A stretch of DNA of 43,185 bases from Myxococcales bacterium (GTDB lineage Bacteria; Myxococcota_A; Polyangia; Haliangiales; Haliangiaceae): assembly GCA_011526095.1 (NCBI GenBank), contig WYBA01000055.1, positions 1 to 43,185 of the forward strand, written 5' to 3'. This document shows, piece after piece, positions 7,397 to 18,102 of the stretch. How positions within the stretch are numbered: the stretch's first letter is position 1; the number at the start of each line of letters is the position of its first letter. The translations under genes were made by a program, and so were the position numbers. The notes beneath the pieces were generated by a model, which did not search any database, was not told the origin of the DNA, and was given only the letters and a program-made list of their open reading frames with translations.

Positions 7397-8233
7397 ATGT
7401 CCTCCGCCAGCGACGGCCGCGACGACGACCTGCTCGAGCGCGCGCGCGCCGGCGATCGCGAGGCGCTCGAGCGCCTGGTCGCGCGGCACCAGGCGCAGGT
7501 CTACCGGTTCGGGCTGCGGCTGTGCCGCGATCCCGAGGACGCCAAGGACCTCGCGCAGGAGACGCTGCTCGCGCTCGCGCGGGGGATCGGCGAGTTCCGC
7601 GGCGCGTCGTCGCTGTCGACGTGGCTGTACGCCGTCGCACGCAGCCACTGCATCAAGAAGCGGCGCCGCGGCAAGCACGCGCCGGTGCCGACGACGCCGC
7701 TCGACGGGGCGGAGGTGCCCGACGACGCGCTCGCCGACGGCGCGGCGCTGCCCGACGACGCGCTCGCGGCGCGCCGGGTCGAGCGCGCGCTCGACGAGGC
7801 GATCGCCGGGCTCGATCCGGCGTACCGCGACGTGCTGGTCTTGCGCGACGTCGAGGGGCTGACCGCGCCCGAGGTCGCCGAGGTCATGGGGCTGTCGGTG
7901 CAGGCGGTGAAGAGCCGGCTGCACCGCGCGCGGCTCACGGTGCGCGACCGGCTGGCGCCGCTGCTCGAGGTGCCCGGCGCGCCCGCCGCGCCCGGGACCT
8001 GCCCGGACGTGCTGCGGCTGTTCTCGCGCCACCTCGAGGACGAGATCAGCCCGGCGGTGTGCGCCAGGATGGAGCGTCACCTGGCGCAGTGCCCGCGGTG
8101 CAAGGGGGCCTGCGACTCGCTGCGGCAGACCCTGGCGCTGTGCCGCACGGGCCAGGCCGAGGTCCAGGTGCCCGCCGACGTTCAGGTTTCGGTCAAGCGT
8201 GCGCTTCGAGACTTCCTCGCCACGCCGGCGTGA
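7397..8233 (+). CDS. ECF-type RNA polymerase sigma factor with C-terminal zinc-finger tail
   Basis: The 278-residue protein has sigma region 2 at ~25-90 (DAKDLAQETLLALARGI, then SSLSTWLYAVARSHCIKK) and region 4 at ~125-190 (LDPAYRDVLVLRDVEGLT, then SVQAVKSRLHRARL). After a Pro/Ala linker, residues 202-240 add CPDVLRLFSRHLEDEISPAV followed by H228-x3-C232-x2-C235, the zinc-site pattern of anti-sigma (zf-HC2/ZAS) domains. The sigma factor thus seems to carry its own sensor or inhibitory module, and no separate anti-sigma gene follows. The neighbours (thioredoxin, Cys-rich protein, DUF302, cation exporter, divergent hsp20) point to thiol, metal or heat stress as the signal. The ATG at 7397 has no clear Shine-Dalgarno sequence. 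Confidence 0.92.
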   Translation: MSSASDGRDDDLLERARAGDREALERLVARHQAQVYRFGLRLCRDPEDAKDLAQETLLALARGIGEFRGASSLSTWLYAVARSHCIKKRRRGKHAPVPTTPLDGAEVPDDALADGAALPDDALAARRVERALDEAIAGLDPAYRDVLVLRDVEGLTAPEVAEVMGLSVQAVKSRLHRARLTVRDRLAPLLEVPGAPAAPGTCPDVLRLFSRHLEDEISPAVCARMERHLAQCPRCKGACDSLRQTLALCRTGQAEVQVPADVQVSVKRALRDFLATPA

Positions 8234-8289
8234 GCGCCGGCCTGAATCCTTTCGGCCCGGCACGGCTCTCACGGTCCAAGGAGTCCGTG

Positions 8290-8682
8290 ATGAAAGCCGT
8301 GCAAGTGACCGCGAAGACGTTCGAGGCGACCGTGAAGGAGGGCATCGTGCTGCTCGACTTCTGGGCGTCGTGGTGTGGACCGTGCCGCGCGTTCGCGCCG
8401 GTGTTCGAGGCCGCCGCGGGGCGCCACCCCGACGTCGTGTTCGGCAAGGTCGACACCGAGGCCGAGCCGGGCCTGGCCGCGGCGTTCGAGATCCGCGCGA
8501 TCCCGACGCTGCTGGTGATCCGCGACGGCGTGCTGCTCCACGCCCAGCCCGGCGCCGTGCCCGCCGCGGCGCTCGATCAGCTGATCCAGAAGGTGCGGGA
8601 CCTCGACATGGACGAGGTCCGGCGCGAGCTCCAGGCGGAGCTCGACGCGGAGCAGGCCACCGCCGCCGCGGGGGGTGCGTGA
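8290..8682 (+). CDS. Thioredoxin
   Basis: This 130-residue thiol-disulfide oxidoreductase has the active site WCGPC (Cys29, Cys32), the buried Asp23 in LLDFW and the cis-proline Pro72 in RAIPTLL. The last ~25 residues, rich in Glu, Ala and Arg, extend beyond the ordinary ~105-residue fold as a charged helix. There is no signal peptide, so it is cytoplasmic. AAGGAG lies just before the ATG. It follows the sigma gene by 56 bases and its TGA overlaps the ATG of the next gene (TGATG), so the two are translationally coupled. It probably reduces targets made by this stress operon. Confidence 0.94.
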   Translation: MKAVQVTAKTFEATVKEGIVLLDFWASWCGPCRAFAPVFEAAAGRHPDVVFGKVDTEAEPGLAAAFEIRAIPTLLVIRDGVLLHAQPGAVPAAALDQLIQKVRDLDMDEVRRELQAELDAEQATAAAGGA

Positions 8683-8864
8683 TGTGCCGCCGCGTCGAGT
8701 GCCGCAAGTGCGGCAAGCCGACCTTCGCGGGGTGTGGCGCCCACGTCGAGCAGGTGCTCGGCGGCGTGCCGGTGGACCAGCGCTGCAAGTGCCGCGAGGA
8801 GCCCGCCGGCGCGGGCGGCGGTGGCGGTGGCGGTGGATGGCTGAGCAAGCTGCTCGGAAAGTGA
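8682..8864 (+). CDS. Small Cys-rich protein (60 residues), function unknown
   Basis: The protein has six cysteines (2, 7, 10, 18, 35 and 37) arranged as CRKC, then a GCGAHVEQVL segment, then CKC. A glycine run (~45-52) and an amphipathic end WLSKLLGK follow. It looks like a minimal zinc- or metal-binding knuckle with a flexible tail. I recall similar small proteins in other high-GC bacteria but know no function for them. It is coupled to thioredoxin by overlapping stop and start codons, and the DUF302 gene begins seven bases after it, so a role in thiol or metal handling is the likely inference. Confidence 0.8.
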   Translation: MCRRVECRKCGKPTFAGCGAHVEQVLGGVPVDQRCKCREEPAGAGGGGGGGGWLSKLLGK

Positions 8865-8871
8865 GGACGCG

Positions 8872-9264
8872 ATGACGACCGACGAGCTGCGCAGGGTGGT
8901 CCCGGGCCCGTTCGACGACGTGCTGGCGCGCGTCCCGGACGCGCTCAAGACCGAGGGGTTCGGCGTGCTGACCGAGATCGACGTGCAGAAGACGCTCGCC
9001 GCCAAGCTCGGCGTCGAGTGGCGACGCTACCGCATCCTCGGCGCGTGCAACCCCGGGTTCGCGCACCAGGCGCTGCAGCACGACCCCGAGATCGGCGTGA
9101 TGCTGCCGTGCAACGTGATCGTCTACGAGCAGGACGACGGCGCGGTCGTGGTCAAGGCGATCGATCCGATGGCGACGATGGCGGCGCGCGACCCGGGCCT
9201 GGCGCCGATCGCGGCGACGGTACGGTCCAAGCTGGCCGCCGCGCTGGCGCGGCTCGCGGGTTGA
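8872..9264 (+). CDS. DUF302 domain protein
   Basis: The 130-residue protein matches the DUF302 family. The hallmarks are EGFGVLTEIDVQKTL (28-42), ILGACNPGFAHQAL (55-68) and IGVMLPCNVIVYE (74-86), with the conserved Cys59 and Cys80. The biochemical role of DUF302 is not established; the domain is common beside redox and heavy-metal genes. No signal peptide is visible. It stands third after thioredoxin in an evident operon and precedes the cation exporter. Confidence 0.93.
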   Translation: MTTDELRRVVPGPFDDVLARVPDALKTEGFGVLTEIDVQKTLAAKLGVEWRRYRILGACNPGFAHQALQHDPEIGVMLPCNVIVYEQDDGAVVVKAIDPMATMAARDPGLAPIAATVRSKLAAALARLAG

Positions 9265-9310
9265 CCACCGCGCGCGCGACGGCGCGCGCCCGCCGTGCGA
9301 AGCTGCGGAC

Positions 9311-10207
9311 GTGACGCGCCTGCCGCTCAAGCAGCGGATGATGCTGCTGTCGATCGCCGCCGCGGTGGCGACGATGGGGCTCAAGTTCGTCGCGTGGGCG
9401 ATGACCGGCTCGGTCGGGCTGTTCTCTGACGCCGCCGAGTCGGCGGTCAACCTGGTCGCGGCGATGTTCGGGTTCTGGGCGCTCGGCGTCGCGGCGCGGC
9501 CGGCGGACGACGATCACGCGCTCGGGCACCACAAGGCCGAGTACTTCGCCTCGGCGCTGGAGGGCCTGCTGATCATCGTCGCCGCGGGGACGATCATCGT
9601 CGCCGCGGTCCAGCGCCTGCGGTTCCCCCACCCGCCCGAGGACCTCGGCCTCGGCCTGATCGTGTCGGTCGGGGCATCGGTGATCAACGCCGCGGTCGCG
9701 GTCGCGCTGCTGCGCGTCGGCAAGCGCGAGGACTCGATCGTGCTCGAGGCCGACGGCCACCACCTGCTGACCGACGTGTGGACCTCGGCCGGCGTGCTCG
9801 CCGGGCTGAGCGTGCTGCTGATCGTCCCCGGGTGGTACTGGCTCGACCCGGTGATCGCGATCGTCGTCGCGCTCAACATCGTCCGGATCGGCGTCGTGCT
9901 CGGCCGGCGGTCGATCGACGGGCTGATGGACATCGCGCTGCCGCTCGGCGAGCGCCGCCGGGTGGAAGAACTGGTGACCGCGGCGCTGCCGGAGGGGACG
10001 GCGATGGCCGCGCTGCGCACGGTCAAGGCGGGCAGCGTCCGGTTCATCACCTTCGACCTGCTGGTCCCCGGGGCGATGACCGTCGACGACTCGCACGCGC
10101 TGTGCGACCGGCTCGAGGCGACGCTCGACGCCGAGCTGTCGCCATGCCGGATCACGATCCACGTCGAGCCGCTGCCGCGCGCCGCGGCGACCGCGCCGCC
10201 GGGCTGA
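9311..10207 (+). CDS. Cation diffusion facilitator (CDF) metal exporter
   Basis: The 298-residue protein has six membrane helices in residues ~10-200 and a cytoplasmic C-terminal ferredoxin-like domain (~205-290, with ALRTVKAGSVRFITFDLLVPG). Family marks are GSVGLFSDAAESAVNL (33-48, with Asp40), HALGHHKAEYFA (69-80) and the helix-5 pair H151-x3-D155 in HHLLTDVWTS. The His/Asp pair favours zinc or a similar divalent ion, exported in exchange for protons. The GTG at 9311 is 46 bases after DUF302. It is the last gene of the stress operon; its stop directly abuts the stop of the convergent receiver gene. Confidence 0.93.
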   Translation: MTRLPLKQRMMLLSIAAAVATMGLKFVAWAMTGSVGLFSDAAESAVNLVAAMFGFWALGVAARPADDDHALGHHKAEYFASALEGLLIIVAAGTIIVAAVQRLRFPHPPEDLGLGLIVSVGASVINAAVAVALLRVGKREDSIVLEADGHHLLTDVWTSAGVLAGLSVLLIVPGWYWLDPVIAIVVALNIVRIGVVLGRRSIDGLMDIALPLGERRRVEELVTAALPEGTAMAALRTVKAGSVRFITFDLLVPGAMTVDDSHALCDRLEATLDAELSPCRITIHVEPLPRAAATAPPG

Positions 10208-10573
10208 TCAGCGCGCGAGCAGGCGGTCGATCTTGCCGAGCAGCCGGGTCAGCTCGACCGGCTTGGTGTCGAAGTCGTCGCAGCCGGCGGCGTGGGCGCG
10301 CTCGCGGTCGCTGTCCATCGCGTGCGCGGTCAGCGCGATCACCGGGATCCCGCGAGTGCGCTCGTCGGCCTTGAGCCGCCGGCTCGCCTCCCACCCGTCG
10401 ATCACCGGCAGGCTCATGTCCATCAGGATGAGATCCGGCGTCTCCACCGACGCCAGCTCGAGCCCGGCGGCGCCGTCGGCGGCGCACACCACCGCGTAGC
10501 CCTTGCGCTCCAGCCGTCGCGACAGCATGTCGCGGTTCATCTCGTTGTCCTCGACCAGCAGGATCTTCGGCAT
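10208..10573 (-). CDS. Single-domain response regulator (CheY/DivK-like receiver)
   Basis: The 121-residue protein is a stand-alone receiver. It has the acidic pair in LLVEDNEMNRDML (Glu8, Asp9), the phospho-acceptor Asp52 in LILMDMSLPVIDGW, Thr82 in IALTAHAM and Lys104 in DTKPVEL. It has no output domain, so it must pass phosphate on or act by binding a partner, as DivK does. The ATG at 10573 is preferred to a TTG two codons earlier. It lies 28 bases after the hybrid histidine kinase on the same strand and is probably one of its phosphate acceptors. Confidence 0.93.
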   Translation of the reverse strand: MPKILLVEDNEMNRDMLSRRLERKGYAVVCAADGAAGLELASVETPDLILMDMSLPVIDGWEASRRLKADERTRGIPVIALTAHAMDSDRERAHAAGCDDFDTKPVELTRLLGKIDRLLAR

Positions 10574-10601
10574 CGACAACAGCCTCGGTACGGCGTGCGC
10601 G

Positions 10602-14281
<3,680 letters not shown>

Positions 14282-14292
14282 CGCGCGGGTGG

Positions 14293-14298
14293 AGCGTA
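14293..14298 (-). promoter_or_regulatory. -10-like TACGCT of the signalling operon
   Basis: TACGCT lies 11 bases before the ATG at 14281 on the minus strand. It fits the TANNNT pattern seen before other first genes here. No clear -35 element is visible. Confidence 0.35.
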
Positions 14299-14353
14299 AC
14301 ATGCCCGACGGGCCAGCCCGTGAAAGTTGTCCGGAGGGCCAGGCCGCTCGTGC

Positions 14354-14359
14354 TACGGT
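14354..14359 (+). promoter_or_regulatory. -10-like TACGGT before the small Cys protein
   Basis: TACGGT ends seven bases before the ATG at 14367. A TTGTCC at 14327-14332 is 21 bases away, rather far for a partner -35. A leaderless transcript is likely if this is the promoter. Confidence 0.35.
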
Positions 14360-14366
14360 CCGGCCA

Positions 14367-14570
14367 ATGGCCGACGGAAGCCGGTGCTCGCACATCGAGG
14401 GGTGCGAGCTGTATCCACGGTTCAGCCTGCGCGGCGCGCTGCGCATCTGGCAGGACCGCTACTGCAACCACCCCACTCACCATCAGAAGTGCGAGCGGTT
14501 CGTGCGGTCGAACGCGGGCCAGCCGGTGCCCGCGACGCTGCTGCCGAACGGCGAGCACATCGCGACCTGA
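14367..14570 (+). CDS. Small Cys/His-rich protein (67 residues), function unknown
   Basis: The protein has four cysteines at 7, 13, 33 and 42 in the pattern Cx5C ... CxxxxxxxxC, with CSHIEGCELYPRF, a short helix LRIWQDRYC and HHQKCERF, ending in a PATLLPNGEHI tail. The spacing suggests a zinc- or iron-binding knuckle. I recall a similar class of small conserved proteins (C-x5-C-xLY..F) but no known function. It lies 15 bases before the YeeE/YedE pair and probably shares its transcript, and it is divergent from the receiver-kinase operon, so it could belong to sulfur handling or to signalling. Confidence 0.75.
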   Translation: MADGSRCSHIEGCELYPRFSLRGALRIWQDRYCNHPTHHQKCERFVRSNAGQPVPATLLPNGEHIAT

Positions 14571-14585
14571 ACCCGCGGGGCCCCG

Positions 14586-15239
14586 ATGCCGGACTGGCTG
14601 CTTCACGACTACTGGCCGTGGTGGTTCAGCGCCGCGTTCTTCGCGACGATGGTCGTCGGCGTGTGGCTGGCCGAGCGGCGCCTGCTCGGCGTGTCCGGCA
14701 GCTACGCCGCCGCGATCGAGCGCACGCGCGAGGAAGACGAGGCGGCGCGCCGGCTCGACGAGGCCGATCCGGCCGCGATCGACGACGCGCTGATGCGCGC
14801 GACGCTCGCGGCGTTCGGCCCCGAGGCGGTGGCGGAGCTCGAGCGCGAGCAGGCCGCCGCCGCGGCGGCGGCGCCGGCCGGGCCGCCGATCGGGCTGACC
14901 GGGCCGCGCCAGGCGATGCCGCGGTCGGCGCACGTCACGTTCCTGGTGATGCTCGCCGTCGGCGGCCTGCTCGGCGCGCTGGGGTCGAGCGGGTGGGAGG
15001 TCCGCACCGACCTCGGCCCGCTGCACGAGGCGCTCACCGGCGGCGGCGCGATCAGCCTGCTCGCGCTCGTCGGCGGCGGGTTCCTCGTCGGGTTCGGCAC
15101 GCGGATGGCGGGCGGCTGCACCTCGGGCCACGGCCTGTCCGGGTGCTCGCGGCTGCAGCCGGCGAGCCTGGTCGCGACCGCGAGCTTCTTCGGCACCGCG
15201 GTCGCGGTGTCGTTCGCGCTCGAGGCGGTGGCGCGATGA
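14586..15239 (+). CDS. YeeE/YedE-family sulfur transporter, first subunit
   Basis: The 217-residue membrane protein starts with a helix at ~14-34 and a charged, coiled-coil-prone segment (~45-110), which is longer than usual in such half-size proteins. Its C-terminal ~100 residues hold the YeeE signature FLVGFGTRMAGGCTSGHGLS (~170-190), whose cysteine lies in the transport path of thiosulfate transporters of this family. It would carry thiosulfate or another sulfur species across the inner membrane. Its TGA overlaps the ATG of the next gene (ATGA), so the two halves are made together. Confidence 0.88.
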   Translation: MPDWLLHDYWPWWFSAAFFATMVVGVWLAERRLLGVSGSYAAAIERTREEDEAARRLDEADPAAIDDALMRATLAAFGPEAVAELEREQAAAAAAAPAGPPIGLTGPRQAMPRSAHVTFLVMLAVGGLLGALGSSGWEVRTDLGPLHEALTGGGAISLLALVGGGFLVGFGTRMAGGCTSGHGLSGCSRLQPASLVATASFFGTAVAVSFALEAVAR

Positions 15240-15685
15240 GCGCCACGCCGCGCCGCCCGCTCGCGGCCCACCCGCGCGCGATCCACCTGCGCTACGCCGT
15301 CTACGGCCTGGTGTTCGGGTTCGGGCTGAGCCGGATCGGCTTCGGCGACTTCGCCGAGGTCCACGCGATGTTCGTGTTCGACGACCTCCGCCTGTTCCTC
15401 GCGTTCGCCGGCGGCGTCGCGCTGACGATGGTCGGGTTCGTCGCGCTCGCGCGGATGTCCGCCATGCCGCGCCGCCACCTCCACCCCGGCAGCGTGCTGG
15501 GCGGCGTGCTGTTCGGCGCGGGCTGGGCGATCACCGGCGCGTGCCCGTCGATCGTGCTGGTCCAGCTCGGCGGAGGCCACGTCTCGGCCCTCGCCACGCT
15601 CGCCGGCGTGCTCGCCGGCGTCGCCGCCTACGCGCCGGTGCACCGCCGGTGGCTGCCGTGGCAGCTCGACTCGTGCTCGGTGTGA
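15236..15685 (+). CDS. YeeE/YedE-family sulfur transporter, second subunit
   Basis: The 149-residue membrane protein has about four helices. It contains LVFGFGLSRIGFGDFAEVH near the start and GAGWAITGACPSIVLVQLGG (~97-116), the second conserved Cys-containing loop of the YeeE fold. Together with the preceding gene it makes a full transporter that in other species is one polypeptide. The start codon overlaps the stop of the first subunit. No soluble sulfur-carrier (TusA-like) or sulfurtransferase gene is visible next to it. Confidence 0.9.
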   Translation: MSATPRRPLAAHPRAIHLRYAVYGLVFGFGLSRIGFGDFAEVHAMFVFDDLRLFLAFAGGVALTMVGFVALARMSAMPRRHLHPGSVLGGVLFGAGWAITGACPSIVLVQLGGGHVSALATLAGVLAGVAAYAPVHRRWLPWQLDSCSV

Positions 15686-15723
15686 GCGGCGCGCGCTGAC
15701 CCGTCCGAGCGGTCGCCGCCGTG

Positions 15724-15729
15724 TAGGAT
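15724..15729 (+). promoter_or_regulatory. -10-like TAGGAT of the AmpG-like gene
   Basis: TAGGAT ends nine bases before the GTG start at 15739, in the 53-base gap after the sulfur transporter. CTGACC at 15696-15701 is too far upstream for a normal -35. A leaderless transcript is implied. Confidence 0.4.
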
Positions 15730-15738
15730 GGCGGCGCC

Positions 15739-17148
15739 GTGCCCACGCTGTCCGAGAGCCGCGCGCTCCGCCTCGTCACGTTCGCCGCGCTGTACTTCGC
15801 GCAGGGGTTGCCGTGGGGGTTCGTCAGCGTCGGCTACGTCGTGCTGCTGGCGGACCTGGGGTACGACAACACCGCGATCGGCGCGGCGGTGGGGCTGTCG
15901 TACCTGCCGTGGTCGTTCAAGGTGGCGTGGGGGCCGCTGCTCGACGCGGTGCCGCCGCTGCGGATCGGGCGGCGCCGGCCGTTCATCGTCGGCGCCCAGC
16001 TCGCGCTCGGCGGCACGCTGCTCGCGCTGATGTTCATCGACCCGCGCGCGTCGCTGCCGACGGTGACGCTGGTGCTGTTCCTCAACAACACGTTCGCCTC
16101 GCTCCAGGACGTCGCGGTCGACGCGCTCGCGGTCGACACGCTGACCGACGACGAGCGCGGCCGCGCCAACTCGCTGATGTGGGCCGGCAAGTCGCTCGGC
16201 GTGGTCGCCGGCGGCGGCGGCGGCACGCTGTTCGCCAAGCACCTCGGCTACCCCGCGCTGTTCGTGACGATGGCGTGCGTGGTGTGGGCGATCATGCTGC
16301 TGCCGCTGCTGATCCGCGAGCGGCCGCCCCACCCCGATGACCGCCCGGTCGATCCGCGGCTGGTGCGCCTGCTGTGGTTCCTGCTGCCGGTCGCCGCCGT
16401 CGGCGGGATCATGTACGGCCTGTCCGAGGTCCAGGATCACTACGCCAAGGAGCCGTGGATCGTCGCGATCCCGATCGTCCAGCCGTTCGCCGCGGTGCTC
16501 GTCGCGATCGCGGCGTGGCCGCTGGTCGACCGCGCCGGGTTCGCGGCGCTGCGCAAGTCGTTCTCGTTCGCGACGCCGTGGTGGGGCGTCGTCGTCGGCG
16601 TGCTGACGCCGTGCGGCTACGCGCTGATCCCGACGGTGATGACGCGGCTGATCCGCGTCGACCTCGGCCTGTCGGAGGAGAAGATCGCGACGCTCAGCGG
16701 CGTCGTCGATCCGGCGTCGGGCGTGGTCGGCGCGCTGATCGGCGGCGTGCTCGCCGACAAGGTCGGCAAGCGCTCGGCGATGGCGCTGGCGATGGTCGGG
16801 ATCGCCGTGTGCCTGTTCACGTGGGCCGTGACGCGCCAGCTGTGGGCCGACTGGTGGTTCCTGATCGGCTACAGCATCGCGTTCAACCTGTGCATCTACG
16901 CGTACAACGCCTCGTCGCTCGGGCTGTACATGTCGCTGTCCAACCCGCAGATCAGCGCGACCCACTTCGCGATCTTCATGGCGACGACCAACCTCACCTA
17001 CGCGTGGGCGACGCCGCTCGCCGGCGTGATCGCCGACCGGTGGGGCGCGATCCCGCTGTTCGTCACCGCCGGCATCCTGCAGCTCGCCACGATCGTCACG
17101 CTGCTCGGCGTCGACCCGCGCCGCGCCGCCGAGGTCTACGGGCGCTGA
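15739..17148 (+). CDS. AmpG-like major facilitator permease
   Basis: The 469-residue protein has about 12 membrane helices. Family features are LYFAQGLPWGFVSVGYVVLL near the N-terminus and LQDVAVDALAVDTLTDDERG after helix 4, which match the QD-VDA-AV signature shared by AmpG muropeptide permeases and acetyl-CoA transporters. A second MFS-type loop, GVLADKVGKRSA, follows helix 8. AmpG imports anhydro-muropeptides for cell-wall recycling, and this is the best guess for the substrate. No recycling enzyme lies beside it. The GTG start is supported by TAGGAT nine bases upstream. It converges with the lipoprotein gene at 17155, with six bases between stops. Confidence 0.88.
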   Translation: MPTLSESRALRLVTFAALYFAQGLPWGFVSVGYVVLLADLGYDNTAIGAAVGLSYLPWSFKVAWGPLLDAVPPLRIGRRRPFIVGAQLALGGTLLALMFIDPRASLPTVTLVLFLNNTFASLQDVAVDALAVDTLTDDERGRANSLMWAGKSLGVVAGGGGGTLFAKHLGYPALFVTMACVVWAIMLLPLLIRERPPHPDDRPVDPRLVRLLWFLLPVAAVGGIMYGLSEVQDHYAKEPWIVAIPIVQPFAAVLVAIAAWPLVDRAGFAALRKSFSFATPWWGVVVGVLTPCGYALIPTVMTRLIRVDLGLSEEKIATLSGVVDPASGVVGALIGGVLADKVGKRSAMALAMVGIAVCLFTWAVTRQLWADWWFLIGYSIAFNLCIYAYNASSLGLYMSLSNPQISATHFAIFMATTNLTYAWATPLAGVIADRWGAIPLFVTAGILQLATIVTLLGVDPRRAAEVYGR

Positions 17149-17154
17149 GCGCGC

Positions 17155-18066
17155 TCACGGCGACGGGCACGGCACGCCGTCGACGCGCCACAGCTCGCCG
17201 CCGGTGCCGCTGACCCACGCCTGCCCGTCGGCGCCGAGCGCGAGGCCGCTCGGCGCCACGACGCCGGCCGGCAGCGCGTGCTCGGCGAGGACCGCGCCGT
17301 CGGGCGACAGCTCCGCGATCGTGGCCTCGATGCTGCTCACGACGAGCAGGTGCCCGGTCGACGCGCACACCTCGAGGTCCCCGAAGTTGACGTCGAACGC
17401 CGGCAGGGTCGAGAACGAGGCGACGACCGCGCCGGTGACGCGGTCGACCTCCGCGACGGTGTTGGGCGAGGCCGCGGCGACGCGATCCTGGACCAGGAAC
17501 AGCGTGTCGCGGCCGGGGTGGTAGCCGCCGCCGACGACGTGGCTGCCCCCGAACGCGGTCACCAGCGGGGTCGAGCCCGCCGTGTCCGGCGCGTGGACCT
17601 CGGCGACGTCGGTCTCGCCGTTGATGAACAGCATCCCGCCGGCCGCGACCGCGGTGGTCCCGATCACCACCGCGACCGGCGTGACCGCGACGTCGACGTC
17701 GTTGGCGACCTCGCCGGGCCGGGCGAGGGTGCCGGCGGCGACGCCGGCGGGCGTGAACGCGTGGACCGTGGCGCCGCTGCACGGGTAGACCCACACGAGG
17801 TCGTCGATCGGGTCGTAGCCGGCGCCGCACAGCGAGCCGAGCGCGGGCGTGATCGACACGGTCGAGGTCAGCTCGACCGGGCCGGCGTCGGGCGGGCCGG
17901 CGTCGGCGACCGCGCCGTCCGGGGCGCCGGCGTCAGGCGCCGCGCCATCCGGGGTCGCCGCATCGAGCGCGCCATCGACGGCGACCGGCGCGTCGACGTA
18001 CGCGGCGTCGCCGCCGCAGGCGGCGACGACCAGGAGCGAGGGAGCGAGGGCGCGAGCGAGCGACAT
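17155..18066 (-). CDS. Lipoprotein with Asp/Ala/Pro linker and propeller-like repeats
   Basis: The 303-residue protein has a signal peptide and lipobox (VVAAC, Cys17), then ~50 residues rich in Asp, Ala, Pro and Gly. From ~70 on there are repeated short strands of the type DLVWVYPCSGATVHAFTPAG, VNFGDLEVCASTGHLLVVSS and PSGLALGADGQAWVSG, which look like blades of an NHL/SMP-30-type beta-propeller. Four or more cysteines could form disulfides in the periplasm. The function is unknown; surface display or ligand binding is likely. It is the last gene of a four-gene minus-strand operon, 36 bases after the preceding one. Confidence 0.78.
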   Translation of the reverse strand: MSLARALAPSLLVVAACGGDAAYVDAPVAVDGALDAATPDGAAPDAGAPDGAVADAGPPDAGPVELTSTVSITPALGSLCGAGYDPIDDLVWVYPCSGATVHAFTPAGVAAGTLARPGEVANDVDVAVTPVAVVIGTTAVAAGGMLFINGETDVAEVHAPDTAGSTPLVTAFGGSHVVGGGYHPGRDTLFLVQDRVAAASPNTVAEVDRVTGAVVASFSTLPAFDVNFGDLEVCASTGHLLVVSSIEATIAELSPDGAVLAEHALPAGVVAPSGLALGADGQAWVSGTGGELWRVDGVPCPSP

Positions 18067-18102
18067 GGGTCCATGGTGGAGCAAGCCCCGGCCAGCTGTG
18101 AC

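Noticed and set aside
8805..8840. GGTGGC-rich run resembling a tandem repeat
   Set aside because: It is the in-frame glycine stretch of the 60-residue Cys-rich protein.
14282..14302. Start of the receiver-kinase gene at 14302
   Set aside because: It would place the TACGCT element inside the coding region and adds residues outside the receiver fold. 14281 fits the spacing better.
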